Origin: Paenibacillus radicis (ex Xue et al. 2023)
GTDB taxonomy: Bacteria > Bacillota > Bacilli > Paenibacillales > NBRC-103111
DNA length: 64,000 bases
Assembly (NCBI RefSeq): GCF_024722015.1
Contig: NZ_JANQBD010000002.1
Span: 310,001-374,000, forward strand
Direction of reading: 5' to 3'
Shown here: piece after piece, positions 43,290-51,972 of the stretch
How positions within the stretch are numbered: position 1 is the stretch's first letter
How the letters are laid out: every line of letters begins with the position of its first letter
The notes under the pieces: generated by a model
Database searches by the model: none
What the model was told of the DNA's origin: nothing
The model's input: only the letters and a program-made list of their open reading frames with translations
Position numbers and translations under genes: made by a program

Positions 43290-46219
43290 GCACAAAATTG
43301 TATGATATGACCTTGCATGTAGTTTTAACGGATAATGGCGATGCCTTATTATGGGGCATTCAGGATGGATATGATATACCGGGCGATAAATTCCGGAAAA
43401 TTTTATTTGCTTGGCACGAGCCATCCTGCTATGGAACAACTCTGGAGCTGCGTGAAGCTGGTGAACTGACATTGACGGTCCTCCCAGCGGAAATGGTACT
43501 CCCTTTCTTCGCAGAGCCGAACTTCATGGATGTTGTTCGCTGGGACTCTGGAAATGAAGCTGCCGAACAATTGCTTGAGGTAGCACCGGTCCTGTATAGA
43601 GAAGCTAAGGCAGGACGTTATATACCAAGCTACAGCTCATTTCGCGATGGAACATTGCAATGGACATGGGAGGCCGGTTCTGAAGAGCTGAAAGCTCTGA
43701 ATTGGGAATCCCTATTGAGCATGGACTTTTTAGGCGAGGAAATGAGAGGCTTGCGCTCAGCCTTTTCTGCCATTGTGTCCATAGAGCACTATGCGGACGA
43801 AGTCTCTATGTCCGATCTTCGAAGGGATTATCCCGCATTGTTTGCTGGGGCCCAGGCAGCAGCCACCGCTGCCCATACGTTTACGGAGGAAGAGTGGCTC
43901 GCAGCACTCGGCTGGAAGCCGGACACAGCGCCATTCCGCCCAGCTTTGCAGCTGCTGGAGCCGGATGAAGAGCAGCACGACTGGCGCCTCCGATTGGTGC
44001 TGCAGGATAAGAAAGAAGGCTCAGCGCTTGTACCTATTCGCCTTGCTTCAGACGGTTATGCTGCCGGAGCATGGCCTAGCGATTGGACCCCTTATATCCG
44101 TGAACGATCTCCCGGGTGGGCTGCAAGGATCGCAGCGGCGCTTCCAAACGAAAATACCGGCAAGGAGCTCTTCTCTGAGCCGTTAACCGATGAATCCGCA
44201 TGGCACTTCCTGACCACCGACAGCCGTCAATTGCTTAGTGACGGCTGGAACGTTATGCTCCCTGGCTGGTGGGAGGCTGCTTCGAAACGGAAGCCTCGGC
44301 TGCGCGCTCAGATTTCGCCAGAATCAGGTGGCACAAGGAAGTCGTTATTCGGGCTAAACTCCCTTGTAGACTTCGACTGGCGAATAGCCATCGGCAATTC
44401 AGACCTGAGCGCAGCCGAATTCGCAGAGCTGCTTAGCCGCAAAGAGAGGCTTATTCGCTTCCGCGGAGAATGGGTCTACTTGGATCCTGCTCTGCTGGAG
44501 CAAATCCGCAGGCTTATGGAAAGCGTGGATCCGGAAGAAGGGTTAACATTGCAGGATGTTCTTCAATTGCATTTGTTAAATGAATCAGAACCACAGAAAC
44601 CATCTGAGCACGGCCTAACAACTGAAACCGATGCTGAGGAAGAAGAAAAACGTATTAAGATGGAAGTTGAGTTAAACTCGCATTTATTGGCTCTGCTTCG
44701 CCAGTTAGGACAACCATCAGGTTTACAGGAGCTTGTGGTACCCGAAGGATTGCGTGCAGAGCTGCGCGGTTACCAGCGTGAAGGCTTCACATGGCTGAGT
44801 TTTCTTAGAACTTTCGGGCTTGGCGCCTGTTTAGCCGATGACATGGGGCTCGGCAAAACCGTTCAGTACATCACTTATTTACTCCATCACAAGAAAGAAT
44901 CCGGGAGCCCCTCACTACTCGTCTGTCCAACCTCTGTTCTTGGCAACTGGCAAAAGGAGTTGGCACGCTTTGCTCCCGATTTAAGAGTTTTGCTTCATTA
45001 CGGTAGAGGACGATTAAACGGCGAGGCGCTTTCCAGCGTACTGAAAAATATAGATATAGTGATCACCTCTTACACTACTGCTTTGCTGGATCAAGAAACC
45101 TTGCAAGAGACTACTTGGAGCTCTCTTTGCCTGGACGAAGCACAGAACATCAAGAATGCGCAAAACAAACAATCGGCAGCTGTCCGATCGCTCAATGCGC
45201 GGCATCGCATTGCGCTGACAGGAACGCCCATTGAGAACAGATTATCAGAGCTGTGGTCCATCTATGACTTCCTTAACCCAGGTTACTTGGGTACCCAGCG
45301 CGGGTTTCAACATCGATTCGCCAATCCGATCGAGAAGCATCATGACGTAGAGCTAACAGCTCAGCTTCAGAAGCTTATCAAGCCTTTCATGCTGCGTCGT
45401 AAAAAGAAAGATCCAGCTATTCAGTTAGATTTGCCGGATAAACAGGAAATGAAAGTTTATATCAACCTGACAGCTGAACAAGGAGCACACTATGAACGTG
45501 TGGTCAAGGATCTTATGGAGCGTATGAAGAACCTCGAAGGCATTGAGCGAAAAGGAGCGATCCTCGCAGTGTTGACACAGCTTAAGCAGCTATGCGACCA
45601 TCCTTCGCTGCTTATGAAGGAAGCTATGCCGACTGGACAAGCTCTTCAGCTCGAAGAACATCGCGAAGCGTTCATCTCGCGGTCTGCGAAGCTCGAACGA
45701 ATCGCAGCCATGGTCGGCGAACTCCGGGATGAGGGAGATTCCTGCTTGATCTTCACCCAATACGTAGGCATGGGCCGTTTGCTGGCCGACGTACTGCAAG
45801 CCCAGCAGGGTGAGCCTGTGTTGTACCTGAACGGCAGTACCCCCAAGGCGGAGCGTGATAAAATGATTGACGCGTTCCAGGCCGCTGACGGAACAGGTCC
45901 GGGTATTTTTATCCTGTCTCTGAAAGCCGGCGGAGTCGGACTCAATCTGACTGCAGCCAACCATGTGTTCCATTATGACCGCTGGTGGAATCCTGCCGTA
46001 GAGAATCAGGCTACTGACCGGGCCTATCGGATGGGACAGAAGCGAAACGTACAGGTGCATAAATTCATATCTCTTGGCACGCTTGAGGAGAAAATTGACG
46101 AAATGCTGGAGAGCAAGATGAGCTTAAGTGAGAATGTAATCTCCACCTCTGAAAATTGGATTACTGAACTATCCAACGAGGAGCTTCATAATTTATTCGC
46201 GCTTCGGCAAGCTTGGTAA
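43286..46219 (+). CDS. ywqA: SNF2-family helicase (YwqA-like)
   Basis: 977 residues. The C-terminal half is a SNF2/RapA-type ATPase: motif I DDMGLGKT (about 518-525), motif Ia LLVCPTSVLGNW, motif II DEAQ (617-620), motif III ALTGTPIENRLSELW, motif V SLKAGGVGLNLTAA and motif VI QATDRAYRMGQ. The first 500 residues are an N-terminal region typical of bacterial SNF2 proteins that hold a winged-helix/DUF3670-like domain. It translocates along DNA; whether it remodels RNA polymerase or repair complexes is unknown. Translationally coupled to the SWIM protein; ends in front of a long inverted repeat. Confidence 0.94.
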   Translation: MSTKLYDMTLHVVLTDNGDALLWGIQDGYDIPGDKFRKILFAWHEPSCYGTTLELREAGELTLTVLPAEMVLPFFAEPNFMDVVRWDSGNEAAEQLLEVAPVLYREAKAGRYIPSYSSFRDGTLQWTWEAGSEELKALNWESLLSMDFLGEEMRGLRSAFSAIVSIEHYADEVSMSDLRRDYPALFAGAQAAATAAHTFTEEEWLAALGWKPDTAPFRPALQLLEPDEEQHDWRLRLVLQDKKEGSALVPIRLASDGYAAGAWPSDWTPYIRERSPGWAARIAAALPNENTGKELFSEPLTDESAWHFLTTDSRQLLSDGWNVMLPGWWEAASKRKPRLRAQISPESGGTRKSLFGLNSLVDFDWRIAIGNSDLSAAEFAELLSRKERLIRFRGEWVYLDPALLEQIRRLMESVDPEEGLTLQDVLQLHLLNESEPQKPSEHGLTTETDAEEEEKRIKMEVELNSHLLALLRQLGQPSGLQELVVPEGLRAELRGYQREGFTWLSFLRTFGLGACLADDMGLGKTVQYITYLLHHKKESGSPSLLVCPTSVLGNWQKELARFAPDLRVLLHYGRGRLNGEALSSVLKNIDIVITSYTTALLDQETLQETTWSSLCLDEAQNIKNAQNKQSAAVRSLNARHRIALTGTPIENRLSELWSIYDFLNPGYLGTQRGFQHRFANPIEKHHDVELTAQLQKLIKPFMLRRKKKDPAIQLDLPDKQEMKVYINLTAEQGAHYERVVKDLMERMKNLEGIERKGAILAVLTQLKQLCDHPSLLMKEAMPTGQALQLEEHREAFISRSAKLERIAAMVGELRDEGDSCLIFTQYVGMGRLLADVLQAQQGEPVLYLNGSTPKAERDKMIDAFQAADGTGPGIFILSLKAGGVGLNLTAANHVFHYDRWWNPAVENQATDRAYRMGQKRNVQVHKFISLGTLEEKIDEMLESKMSLSENVISTSENWITELSNEELHNLFALRQAW

Positions 46220-46252
46220 TTATATCGGCATGCCTAATGTCACAAAACACTT

Positions 46253-46300
46253 ATGGGATCAAGTCCCTGTCAACAACCGATGACAAGAGCTTGATCCCAT
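46253..46300. terminator. Long inverted repeat between convergent genes
   Basis: Perfect 11-base outer arms ATGGGATCAAG (46253-46263) and complement (46290-46300), plus an inner TGTCA/TGACA pair. It separates the SNF2 gene from the oppositely oriented chemoreceptor. No clear T-run, so it may be a weak bidirectional terminator. Confidence 0.6.
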
Positions 46301-46314
46301 ATGATAAATGAGCC

Positions 46315-48012
46315 CTATTGGATTACCTTGAACTTGCCAATTTGTTGTTGCAATTCTTCAGCCATTTTGGTCAAGGAAGCAGAAGAGGAGAATACCTCCC
46401 CCATTGAGGCTAATTGCTCTTCCGTTGAAGCGGATACATGTTGTATCCCCGAAGCAGATTCCTCAACAATATTAGAAATGTTTTTCATGAAGCTACCAAT
46501 TTGCTCCGTACTGGCTGACATCTGTTGAGCTGCTGCTGCAACCTCTTGAATTTGGGTTACCACCTTATAAATGGACTGTTCAATATGGTTAAATGATGTC
46601 CCGGCGACATTTACAACACGAATTCCTTCGGCCACTTCTTTCGTGCCGGCTTCCATTGATTGTGCAGCCGTGCTTGTTTCATCTTGAATGGTTGCTATTA
46701 ATTCAGCGATTTGTTGGGATGATTGGCTCGATTGTTCGGCTAGCTTTCTAATCTCACTTGCTACTACCGCAAATCCTTTTCCCTGTTCCCCAGCGCGTGC
46801 TGCTTCAATAGAAGCATTTAATGCCAATAAATTGGTTTGTGCTGCGATACCAGCCATAATTCCAACAATCTCTCCAATATCTTGAGATCGTTCCCCCAAT
46901 CCTTTAATCACATTTGATAAGCCTTCAATGGTTTCATGAATAAAATTCATTTGATGTACTACCTTTATGATCGCTTGATTGCCCTCTTGCGACTTTTCCT
47001 GAGCTTCAGAAGCAGAAGATGAAACACTTTGGGCATTAACGGCAATCTGTTGAGCCCCTTCTGACATTTCGCTGACGGCTTGCACACTTTCTTTCACAAT
47101 GTGAACTTGCTTATCGGTTCCTGTGACGACTTGCTGAATGGCACAAGAAATTTGTTCTGCTGCACTATTAGTTTGTTCAGCACTTGCTGTTAATTGTTCT
47201 GAAGATGCAGCTACATGTGCAACACTAGTGCTTACTTGGAGAATCAAATTCCGGAGATTAACGACCATTTGGTTAAAGGAATCAGCCAATTGACTAACTT
47301 CATCCCGACTTTTCACTTTAATTTCTTCTAACGTTAGATCACCTGAAGCAATTCGTTGTGCGGCTTTGGCTATACCAACGATAGGTTTGGATATGATTCG
47401 CGAAATAAAGAGTCCTATTACAATAGCCATTATAATTGCGAATATACTTAAAATCAGAATCGTTGCTCTGATGGATAGAATCATCAATGAATTCTCTCTA
47501 CTACCTTCATCAACGAGCTTCTGCTGCCCGATTGCAATCCCGTTAGCCAAATTTTCCATTTCTCGTCCAATCGGAATAACTTCAGAATCGGCCAATTTTA
47601 TTGCAGCTTCTTTGTTTGTTTTTATTAATGAAATTACTTGGTCTGCGCCCTTCTTAAATTGTTGACCTAGCTCATTCAGTTTGTTTAAATCGATTTTGTC
47701 CGAATCACGTCTTACCAAATTCGAGGTTGTATTAATTAGTTCCGTTAAGTTCTTATTCGCTTGATTATACTTAGCCAATCCGTCTTCGTTTTGGGTTAAT
47801 AGGTAATCACGCAAACTGCTCATTTGCTGTAGCGTGCTTGCTCTCATATCCTTCGTGTTAGAAAGGATATATCCTCGCCTATCAATCAAATCTCTAAAGG
47901 AATCGTCTATTTTTTTAAAATAATACAAAGATAACACACTTACGATTCCAAATAACATAGCAATAACTAAAAATCCACTTATAATTTTTTTACCAATTGT
48001 AAATTTCATCAT
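46315..48012 (-). CDS. Methyl-accepting chemotaxis protein
   Basis: About 565 residues. Transmembrane helix 1 near residues 8-29, a four-helix-bundle sensory domain facing outward (about 30-180), helix 2 near 180-203 ([20 protein letters not shown]), a HAMP domain (about 204-258) and the cytoplasmic signalling domain with the invariant tip [20 protein letters not shown]. It relays an extracellular signal to CheA; the ligand is unknown. The start ATG 48012 follows AGGGGGAAT; a frame extension to 48042 lacks a site. Solitary receptor without other chemotaxis genes nearby. Confidence 0.93.
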   Translation of the reverse strand: MMKFTIGKKIISGFLVIAMLFGIVSVLSLYYFKKIDDSFRDLIDRRGYILSNTKDMRASTLQQMSSLRDYLLTQNEDGLAKYNQANKNLTELINTTSNLVRRDSDKIDLNKLNELGQQFKKGADQVISLIKTNKEAAIKLADSEVIPIGREMENLANGIAIGQQKLVDEGSRENSLMILSIRATILILSIFAIIMAIVIGLFISRIISKPIVGIAKAAQRIASGDLTLEEIKVKSRDEVSQLADSFNQMVVNLRNLILQVSTSVAHVAASSEQLTASAEQTNSAAEQISCAIQQVVTGTDKQVHIVKESVQAVSEMSEGAQQIAVNAQSVSSSASEAQEKSQEGNQAIIKVVHQMNFIHETIEGLSNVIKGLGERSQDIGEIVGIMAGIAAQTNLLALNASIEAARAGEQGKGFAVVASEIRKLAEQSSQSSQQIAELIATIQDETSTAAQSMEAGTKEVAEGIRVVNVAGTSFNHIEQSIYKVVTQIQEVAAAAQQMSASTEQIGSFMKNISNIVEESASGIQHVSASTEEQLASMGEVFSSSASLTKMAEELQQQIGKFKVIQ

Positions 48013-48237
48013 ATTCCCCCTTTTTCCGATAAAATAAGACATAATTCGACTTTACCACGATAGACCCATACCTTCAATATCAATAGTGGGTAAAAATGCC
48101 TATTTTATATTAATTTATTATTAAGATTCACAATTGGGATAGTTGATTTCAAGCAACCTTTTTTAGTAAACCGTTTATTCTATTTCAATCATGACCACAA
48201 TGAAGGAAGAAAACTATTATAACGGAAGGTGAATCTA

Positions 48238-48642
48238 ATGATAGAGCACCCCTTACAATCCTTCGTCAAAACAGCCATGGAAAATTTAAAAGATATGGTG
48301 AATGTGAATACGACTATTGGTGAACCGGTTGTAGCACCTGATGGCACCTTTATCCTACCGGTTTGCAAAATAAGCTACGGCTTTGCTGCGGGGGGAAGTG
48401 ACCTGGGTAAGTATGGCCAAGAGCCTTCCATACCTATGCTGCCATTTGGCGGTGGTACGGGCGGAGGCGTATCCGTAACACCGCTAGCTTTTCTAATAAT
48501 AGGGAAAACGGGTGTTCAAACGATATCTCTTGAAGATTCTGCCAATGTGTATCAAAAAATCCTGGATATGACGCCCCAGCTCTTGGATAAATTACAGGTC
48601 TTACTCCAGCAATACCAAACGGGATCGGGAAACGTTCAGTGA
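48238..48642 (+). CDS. gerW: Spore germination/coat protein GerW (YtfJ)
   Basis: About 134 residues with the YtfJ-family layout: helix HPLQSFVKTAMENLKDMVNV, TTIGEPVVAPDGTFILPVCK, SYGFAAGGSD, the glycine-rich FGGGTGGGVSVTPLAFLII and a C-terminal helical tail. In Bacillus this protein is sporulation-specific and affects germination. Its presence supports a spore-forming host. ATG 48238 is preceded by GGAAGG, while GTG 48229 overlaps that site. It converges on the polyphosphate kinase gene with a 7-base overlap of 3' ends. Confidence 0.92.
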   Translation: MIEHPLQSFVKTAMENLKDMVNVNTTIGEPVVAPDGTFILPVCKISYGFAAGGSDLGKYGQEPSIPMLPFGGGTGGGVSVTPLAFLIIGKTGVQTISLEDSANVYQKILDMTPQLLDKLQVLLQQYQTGSGNVQ

Positions 48643-50804
48643 ACTATGCCAGATTCGTTAGGGTATTGCTCTAATTGATGTTCCGCGGCAAGCAAGGGGG
48701 CTAAATTGTCGTTCTGAACATGTAATGGACTATTTTTTTCAATTACAATCTCTCTGGCTTCATACTGACTGCGGCAAGCCGGCTGTTCATTTTCCACTCT
48801 TATGTATTGCCCATCGGGAAGCAGCTGCCGGGCCTTTACATTATCTTCAAGCAGCAGAGTTAAATATTGAATGATGTTGGATCTATGAGATTCATTTAAT
48901 ATAGGACACATTAATTCAATGCGTTTATCCATATTTCTAGTCATCCAGTCCGCACTGGATAACCATACTTGTGGAGTACCTTCATTTTCAAAATAAAAAA
49001 TCCGGGAATGCTCCAAAAATCGGTCTACAATGCTGCGAACCGTAATATTGTCACTCAAACCGGGTACTCCCGGACGTAAGCAGCATATGCCGCGAACAAT
49101 CAGATCAATACGAACGCCTGCCTGTGAAGCCACATATAGTTCATCCACCAATTCTTTATTTGACAAAGCATTCATCTTGGCAATGATTCTGGCAGGTTTC
49201 CCTAATGCAGCAATCTCTGATTCGCGTTGAATGTAGCTGAACAACCCCTGTTTTAGATGGGTAGGAGCCACTTTAAGCAAATGCCAATGACTGGGGGCAG
49301 AAAAGCCCGTTATTTGATTGAATAGATTGGAGACATCTTCCCCAATATTCGGGTCTGCTGAGAACAGACCTATATCTGTAAATATTTGAGCTGATATTTC
49401 ATTGTAATTTCCGGTAGCGACATGAATATAACGTCGAAGTATATCCGCCTCCCTACGTACAACCAGGATCATTTTGGCATGAATTTTCAACCCCGCCAGT
49501 CCATACACGACATGACATCCAGCCTTCTCCAATTCCTTCGCCCACTCAATATTTCTTGCTTCATCAAAACGGGCTTTCAGTTCAACTACAACTGTAACCT
49601 GTTTTCCTGCTTCGGCAGCACGACTAAGAGACTGAATAATTCGGGAATTGCCGTTTACGCGATATAGGGTCATTTTAATAGCCATAACTGAAGGATCCAT
49701 AGCAGACTGCTGAATAAAATAATTGACAACGTCAAACGGCTCATAGGGATGAAATAACATAACATCCTTATTGCGCAATATTGAAAAAAAATCGTCCGAA
49801 TACGTAAGTTCCCGAGGATTTACAGGTTCAAGCTTCGGATATTTAAGATGCTCGAAGCCTTGCATGGAAAGTGAAAAAGTCATTAAATAACTCAAATCAA
49901 TAGGTCCGTCATTCATTATTAATATATGTTCATCAAGTTCTAGTTCTCTTTTTAGCAGCTCCAATGCAAACGGATCAAACCCCTTCTCTATCTCCAAGCG
50001 AATCGGTGCCCCCCATTTTCTGGATAGCAGCACCTTCTCCACTTCATCAAGCAAATCTTCTGCCTCCTCCTCGTTTAAATCAAAATCAGCATTGCGGGTT
50101 AAACGGAAGGTATGAAAGGAAATTGGCGAATACGTGGTAAACAAAGTGTGGATATACTCTTTTATTAAATTTTCAAGCAAAATGTACTGCCGCTGCTCGG
50201 TGTTCATTAATGGCGAAACCTCAATATAACGAGGTAAATTGGACGGAATTTCAACCAAGGCAACATGAGCTTCGTTATCCGATTGTTCAGACGAGTGCTT
50301 CAGAACAATAGCCAAATACACACTTTTAGTGCGAAGTAAAGGAAAAGGACGGCTTTTGTCAATTGCCAAAGGTGTCAACACAGGAAATATATTTTGAAAA
50401 TAATAGGCTTCTAAAGTCTTTTTCTGACCAGCATCTAATTGCTCAAAAGATGTGAAAGCAATACCTTCCTTTTCAAGAAGCCAAGTTATCCGTTCATTTA
50501 TTTGATACTGATCCGCTACTAATTGCTCTATCATTACTATTAGTTGCTCAAGCAGTTGTTGAGGTGTATGGCCTGTGAAATCCGCATCACTGCTTCCCGT
50601 TCTAATTTTATCCATAACTCCTGCAGCCCTAACGCTCACAAACTCATCCAGATTGGTAGACACAATAGATATAAATTTGATCCGTTCCAACAGCGGAGTG
50701 TTCTCGTCTTGAGCTTCTTGAAGGACGCGCCTGTTAAATTGAAGCCAGCTTATTTCACGGTTTATATAGTTCAAGTCAGTATTACCTTCTGCAACAAATT
50801 TCAT
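48636..50804 (-). CDS. ppk: Polyphosphate kinase 1
   Basis: 722 residues, normal Ppk1 length. Starts NYINREISWLQFNRRVLQEA, the signature N-terminal helical domain, then the head domain and two phospholipase-D-like catalytic domains. The autophosphorylated histidine is His442 in GLKIHAKMILV; further motifs include HPYEPFDVV and STRIIQSLSRAAEAGKQVTV-like NSRIIQSLSRAAEAGKQVTV. It polymerises the gamma phosphate of ATP into polyphosphate. The ATG 50804 has only a weak AGGTGGGGG site. It is followed by the convergent gerW gene and preceded by the small-protein cluster. Confidence 0.97.
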   Translation of the reverse strand: MKFVAEGNTDLNYINREISWLQFNRRVLQEAQDENTPLLERIKFISIVSTNLDEFVSVRAAGVMDKIRTGSSDADFTGHTPQQLLEQLIVMIEQLVADQYQINERITWLLEKEGIAFTSFEQLDAGQKKTLEAYYFQNIFPVLTPLAIDKSRPFPLLRTKSVYLAIVLKHSSEQSDNEAHVALVEIPSNLPRYIEVSPLMNTEQRQYILLENLIKEYIHTLFTTYSPISFHTFRLTRNADFDLNEEEAEDLLDEVEKVLLSRKWGAPIRLEIEKGFDPFALELLKRELELDEHILIMNDGPIDLSYLMTFSLSMQGFEHLKYPKLEPVNPRELTYSDDFFSILRNKDVMLFHPYEPFDVVNYFIQQSAMDPSVMAIKMTLYRVNGNSRIIQSLSRAAEAGKQVTVVVELKARFDEARNIEWAKELEKAGCHVVYGLAGLKIHAKMILVVRREADILRRYIHVATGNYNEISAQIFTDIGLFSADPNIGEDVSNLFNQITGFSAPSHWHLLKVAPTHLKQGLFSYIQRESEIAALGKPARIIAKMNALSNKELVDELYVASQAGVRIDLIVRGICCLRPGVPGLSDNITVRSIVDRFLEHSRIFYFENEGTPQVWLSSADWMTRNMDKRIELMCPILNESHRSNIIQYLTLLLEDNVKARQLLPDGQYIRVENEQPACRSQYEAREIVIEKNSPLHVQNDNLAPLLAAEHQLEQYPNESGIVH

Positions 50805-50825
50805 GGCGCGCCCCCACCTGCTTCA

Positions 50826-50933
50826 TTATTTTTTTCTAAACAATAATGTTCCTAATTTTTGAAACAACTGCCATGTGGCACTGGAACGAAACGTAATAGT
50901 GCTAGGGCTATTTTCTTTTTCATTATTTTGCAT
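50826..50933 (-). CDS. Possible 35-residue peptide
   Basis: A short frame starting ATG 50933 behind AAAGGAAG and ending at 50826. The C-terminal half (ATWQLFQKLGTLLFRKK) is amphipathic and basic, which could bind a membrane. It lies just after the Gly-zipper protein in the same direction. No homology is known to me; the ribosome site and position are the only support. Confidence 0.35.
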   Translation of the reverse strand: MQNNEKENSPSTITFRSSATWQLFQKLGTLLFRKK

Positions 50934-51033
50934 GCTGTATCTTCCTTTCACTGTAAAGATGGAGAAAAACCCGCTAAAAGCTAGCGAGTAGATGTTGCCA
51001 ATAAATTGTATAAAATCCTGTAAATAATCCTTA

Positions 51034-51495
51034 TTACGTTGCCGATGGTGTTGCATGATGAACAGAATCCGTTACTGACTTCGTTACAGACTGAGCTGCA
51101 TTTGCCACAGACTCTGTAACTGAGTGAGTTGCGTTTGCCATAGATTCGGTCACGGACTCCGTCACATTAGCCACACACTGCTTTACGTCACTTACCAAAC
51201 GGTTGTTAACAAGAGCATTGCCTGCTTGTATTCCAACCGTGTGACCCAATTTATTTCCCAAAAGCCCTCCAACAACGGATCCTATGACTGTTCCTACTCC
51301 CGGTAATAATGTGGTTCCAAGTACAGCTCCATATTCAATACCTGCCATTACACCTATAGCACCTGATACATTCCCCGTCGTTTGGACAGTAAATTCTTTT
51401 TTATCCATTTCTCCCTTACTTAAGCTCAATGTATCTTTGATCTGGGTTATTCCTCCGGCTATAAGACCGCCCCATAAAGAACCACCTTGCAGCAT
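51034..51495 (-). CDS. Glycine-zipper membrane protein with 11-residue repeats
   Basis: 153 residues. The middle (about 38-105) is rich in GxxxG and small residues (GAIGVMAGIEYGAVLGTTLL, GVGTVIGSVVGGLLGNKLGH), as in glycine-zipper membrane proteins. The C-terminus is four tandem 11-residue repeats: VANVTESVTES, MANATHSVTES, VANAAQSVTKS, VTDSVHHATPS, forming an amphipathic helix. Not identified with any family. Start ATG 51495 follows AAGGAGA. It sits beside the P-ATPase cluster and is the second gene upstream of polyphosphate kinase. Confidence 0.75.
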   Translation of the reverse strand: MLQGGSLWGGLIAGGITQIKDTLSLSKGEMDKKEFTVQTTGNVSGAIGVMAGIEYGAVLGTTLLPGVGTVIGSVVGGLLGNKLGHTVGIQAGNALVNNRLVSDVKQCVANVTESVTESMANATHSVTESVANAAQSVTKSVTDSVHHATPSAT

Positions 51496-51598
51496 ATTAA
51501 TCTCTCCTTGGTCATTTTATAATGTTCTACAAATTGAATTGTTCCCTATTGTAATTTCAAAAAATCGTCATTAAGCATTTTGCACACATTTCCCAGTA

Positions 51599-51808
51599 TC
51601 ACCCCAGCATCGGATGTTCTGTGTTCTTCTCGTCATCTGTCGATTCTGAATTAAGTTCTGATGTCCTTGTCTTTATTTGATCTGCAACATCGAGTAACAT
51701 TTCTGTTCCTTTAACAGCAAATCGGCGTACTGCCTTTCTGGCTTCCGGAGATACAGCAAGAACAACAGCTGCAGCTGCAAAAATAATGCCGATCGGTGAT
51801 TTAATCAT
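51599..51808 (-). CDS. Small single-helix membrane protein, PacL-like
   Basis: 69 residues: an N-terminal hydrophobic helix IGIIFAAAAVVLAVS, a basic segment RKAVRRF, an amphipathic helix GTEMLLDVADQIKTRTSE and an acidic tail. Single-pass proteins of this layout occur next to P-type ATPases. Divergent from the ATPase gene with 164 bases between. ATG 51808 follows GGGAGGTAG. Function unknown. Confidence 0.7.
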   Translation of the reverse strand: MIKSPIGIIFAAAAVVLAVSPEARKAVRRFAVKGTEMLLDVADQIKTRTSELNSESTDDEKNTEHPMLG

Positions 51809-51972
51809 AGCTACCTCCCTAAAAAGATTATTAATGAAATAATTCCATAATTTGAATTTTTTTATACTTGACTACAAAATTCGCAATTAATAAATATGCA
51901 TATTTCAGTAACCATTGTGAATAATACCAAATACATTTTTATGACTTTAACATGGGGTAAGGAGATTAAAGG

